Source: Acidobacteriota bacterium (lineage in GTDB: Bacteria > Acidobacteriota > Blastocatellia > RBC074). Taken from it: a DNA stretch of 64,000 bases. Shown piece after piece: positions 62,792 through 64,000 of the stretch; within the stretch, counting starts at the first letter, position 1, and each line of letters begins with the position of its first letter. The notes beneath the pieces are model-generated. The model saw only the letters and a list, made by a program, of their open reading frames with translations. It was not told the DNA's origin and searched no databases. The stretch lies in NCBI GenBank assembly GCA_018268995.1, contig JAFDVL010000038.1, positions 1 through 64,000 of the forward strand, given 5' to 3'. Both the position numbers and the translations under genes were made by a program.

Positions 62792-63379
62792 TCAATGAGT
62801 TCTGACCGCAAGGATCAGCCCCGTAGACCAGTTAAGTTTCGTCAGGCGCAAATCTGGTCGCTGTTCGAGCGCGGCAATCAGCTGCGCTACTTTTGGCGGA
62901 TGTTCTTCCGGCCAGTTGGGTTGCGGCAACAAATCATCAATCACATACAACCCGCCGATTTTCAGCAACGACAAGGTTTCTTCCAGCAACCAGAATTTGC
63001 CCGGCCACGTGTCCGCAAAAATCAAATCAAACGTTTTCTGCTGAACCAGCAAAGATTCGATAAACGCCGCACCATCCATTGCTGCGAATGTTACTCGTGA
63101 ATCACTTGCCAAATACTTTTGCGCCACCGCCACCAGCGATTCATCCTGATCTACGGTGTGCAAGGTAGATTGGGCATCCATCCCATCCAGCATCCAGGCC
63201 GTTGCCAAACCTGTGCCGGTGCCCAGTTCGAGTAAATTGCCCGCTGGTTTCGTCGCCGCCAAAGTGCGCAACAACGACCCCGTCAATTCATCGGAAGCCA
63301 TCGTAAAGCCCATCGCCCGCGTAGCAGCGACAAGGGATTGAAGCACTGCGGGAGGATGCAAATTTAGCGTGTCATTCAT
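62792..63379 (-). CDS. O-methyltransferase-like SAM-dependent methyltransferase
   Basis: 195 residues from the ATG at 63379, which overlaps the stop of the preceding gene by 8 bp. The SAM-binding motif is [19 protein letters not shown], followed by [52 protein letters not shown] and [17 protein letters not shown]. This is the catechol-O-methyltransferase-like subgroup. The substrate is unknown; its neighbours (ABM, DUF3291, PhyH) suggest oxidative modification of a small molecule. Confidence 0.9.
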   Translation of the reverse strand: MNDTLNLHPPAVLQSLVAATRAMGFTMASDELTGSLLRTLAATKPAGNLLELGTGTGLATAWMLDGMDAQSTLHTVDQDESLVAVAQKYLASDSRVTFAAMDGAAFIESLLVQQKTFDLIFADTWPGKFWLLEETLSLLKIGGLYVIDDLLPQPNWPEEHPPKVAQLIAALEQRPDLRLTKLNWSTGLILAVRTH

Positions 63380-63833
63380 TGCGGTTATTGGGCGGAGGAA
63401 ACGTTTTTTGAAAAGTAAACGCAGCGGGCGTTTCGCCGTGTTGCTGCAAATGTTCGAGCCGTTGTTTGGCTTCTTCGACAGTCGGAAGATAGCCCGCTTC
63501 AACCCACCACAGGACAGAATATGCGCGCTCGAATTTCTCGAACCATTGCCGTCGTTGCTTCAGCAATTCGCTGTGCGCGCTGCGAAAGGCATATTCCCTC
63601 AGCGATTCAATGGATTCCCAAACCGACATATTGACGAGGATGCGTTCGTCGTCAAAAGGCCGGATGCTGGTCGCATCGCCTTCTTCGCTTTGCAATCGCC
63701 AGACAAAACCAGGACTGCGTTCGGCCAGGGCGTTGATTTCTTCCAGCCGCGTGACAAAGCCCGCCATCGCCGGATCATCCAACGGCGCGAGCATCCGCCC
63801 AATATTCAATTGTACAAGGTGGTATGAACTCAT
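63372..63833 (-). CDS. DUF3291 domain protein (monooxygenase-like dimeric barrel)
   Basis: 153 residues. The family pattern is complete: HLVQLNIGRMLAPLDDPAMA, GFVTRLEEINALAERSPGFV, NMSVWESIESLREYAFRSAH and VLWWVEAGYLPTVEEAKQRL. DUF3291 is a stand-alone ferredoxin-like fold related to antibiotic-biosynthesis monooxygenases. Its ATG overlaps the stop of the upstream ABM gene (ATGA), and its own end overlaps the methyltransferase gene, so these are translated as one unit. Confidence 0.92.
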   Translation of the reverse strand: MSSYHLVQLNIGRMLAPLDDPAMAGFVTRLEEINALAERSPGFVWRLQSEEGDATSIRPFDDERILVNMSVWESIESLREYAFRSAHSELLKQRRQWFEKFERAYSVLWWVEAGYLPTVEEAKQRLEHLQQHGETPAAFTFQKTFPPPNNRNE

Positions 63834-64000
63834 TGCCTGCCCTTTTCAAACCCGTAATCGCGCTCGACTTTGCACACGCGCAATTTGAACGATTGATACC
63901 AGGTTTCGTAGCCCTTTTGCTGTGCCAATTTGTGTTCCGCTTGTTGATGCCAGTTACGAATCGCCTCTTCGCTTTCCCAATACGAAATCGTGATGCCCAG
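63830..64000 (-). CDS. Antibiotic biosynthesis monooxygenase (ABM) family protein (5' end outside window)
   Basis: The last 56 residues are visible, open at the right window edge. The segment ITISYWESEEAIRNWHQQAE, HKLAQQKGYETWYQSFKLRV and CKVERDYGF is the standard C-terminal half of ABM-type proteins. Its TGA overlaps the DUF3291 start. It is the first visible gene of the overlapping operon that runs down to the PhyH gene. Confidence 0.85.
   Translation of the reverse strand: MGITISYWESEEAIRNWHQQAEHKLAQQKGYETWYQSFKLRVCKVERDYGFEKGRQ

Overview
The window looks like a chromosomal segment of an Acidobacteriota bacterium, most likely of the class Blastocatellia or a near relative. This is inferred from family content: a DUF1549/DUF1553 (PSD1) cytochrome beside a DUF1501 protein, Oar-type TonB-dependent receptors with carboxypeptidase-like N-termini, a DUF1080 (3-keto-disaccharide hydrolase) protein, CRTAC1/ASPIC-UnbV beta-propellers, Uma2 and DUF5678 proteins, a PEP-CTERM protein, and Gram-negative envelope genes (TamB, BamA/TamA, LpxD). 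No rRNA or CRISPR array is visible. One tRNA-Ser(GCU) with a good promoter lies at 56.29 kb. Base composition is moderate except for an AT-rich island at about 3.9-8.5 kb and a mixed accessory zone at 15.3-20.5 kb.

Layout. 1-3.5 kb: a secreted DUF1080 hydrolase coupled to a one-haem CxxCH protein, then a divergent PlsC-type acyltransferase. 3.6-8.5 kb (accessory island): XisI and a 1430-residue protein joining winged-helix repeats, three zinc-ribbon repeats, an SNF2-like helicase and a C-terminal methyltransferase very like eukaryotic Rrp8. This fusion is the best candidate for an undescribed system. 8.4-14.5 kb: a PSD1/DUF1501 gene pair with a decapitated Oar receptor wedged between its members. 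14.7-20.5 kb: Uma2; an Rhs C-terminal tip with a ParB-like toxin domain and its immunity-like partner; a second orphan immunity-like gene; a frameshifted winged-helix remnant; and an IS110-family element lying between two truncated genes. 21-29 kb: TPR, TamB and BamA/TamA envelope-assembly operon. 29-32.2 kb: DUF5946, a CusF-like copper protein, a small cytochrome and a CRTAC1 propeller. 32.4-41.4 kb: housekeeping genes (gltX, msrB, glnS) with an OmpA protein, a DinB/amidotransferase-like fusion, a LytS/LytTR two-component pair and a DUF5678/aspartic-protease pair. 41.7-46.5 kb: a co-directional run of GNAT, MocR regulator, PhzF, GNAT, FMN-binding oxidase, Fis-type HTH and cupin genes ending at a bidirectional terminator. 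46.5-56.2 kb: a full-length Oar receptor with a structured leader, SH3 lipoprotein, TPR protein, PEP-CTERM protein, and a sodium/solute symporter coupled to an unknown protein. 56.3-64 kb: tRNA-Ser, lpxD, a homocysteine methyltransferase/MTHFR fusion, an NRAMP-like transporter with altered metal motifs, an esterase, and an overlapping operon of monooxygenase, DUF3291, methyltransferase and PhyH oxygenase.

Several intergenic regions carry strong palindromic elements: a nested double palindrome at 32.2 kb, a perfect 32-bp-arm hairpin at 41.6 kb, and two copies of a REP-like doublet at 41.4 and 57.7 kb. All family assignments come from reading motifs by eye; no database search was run.
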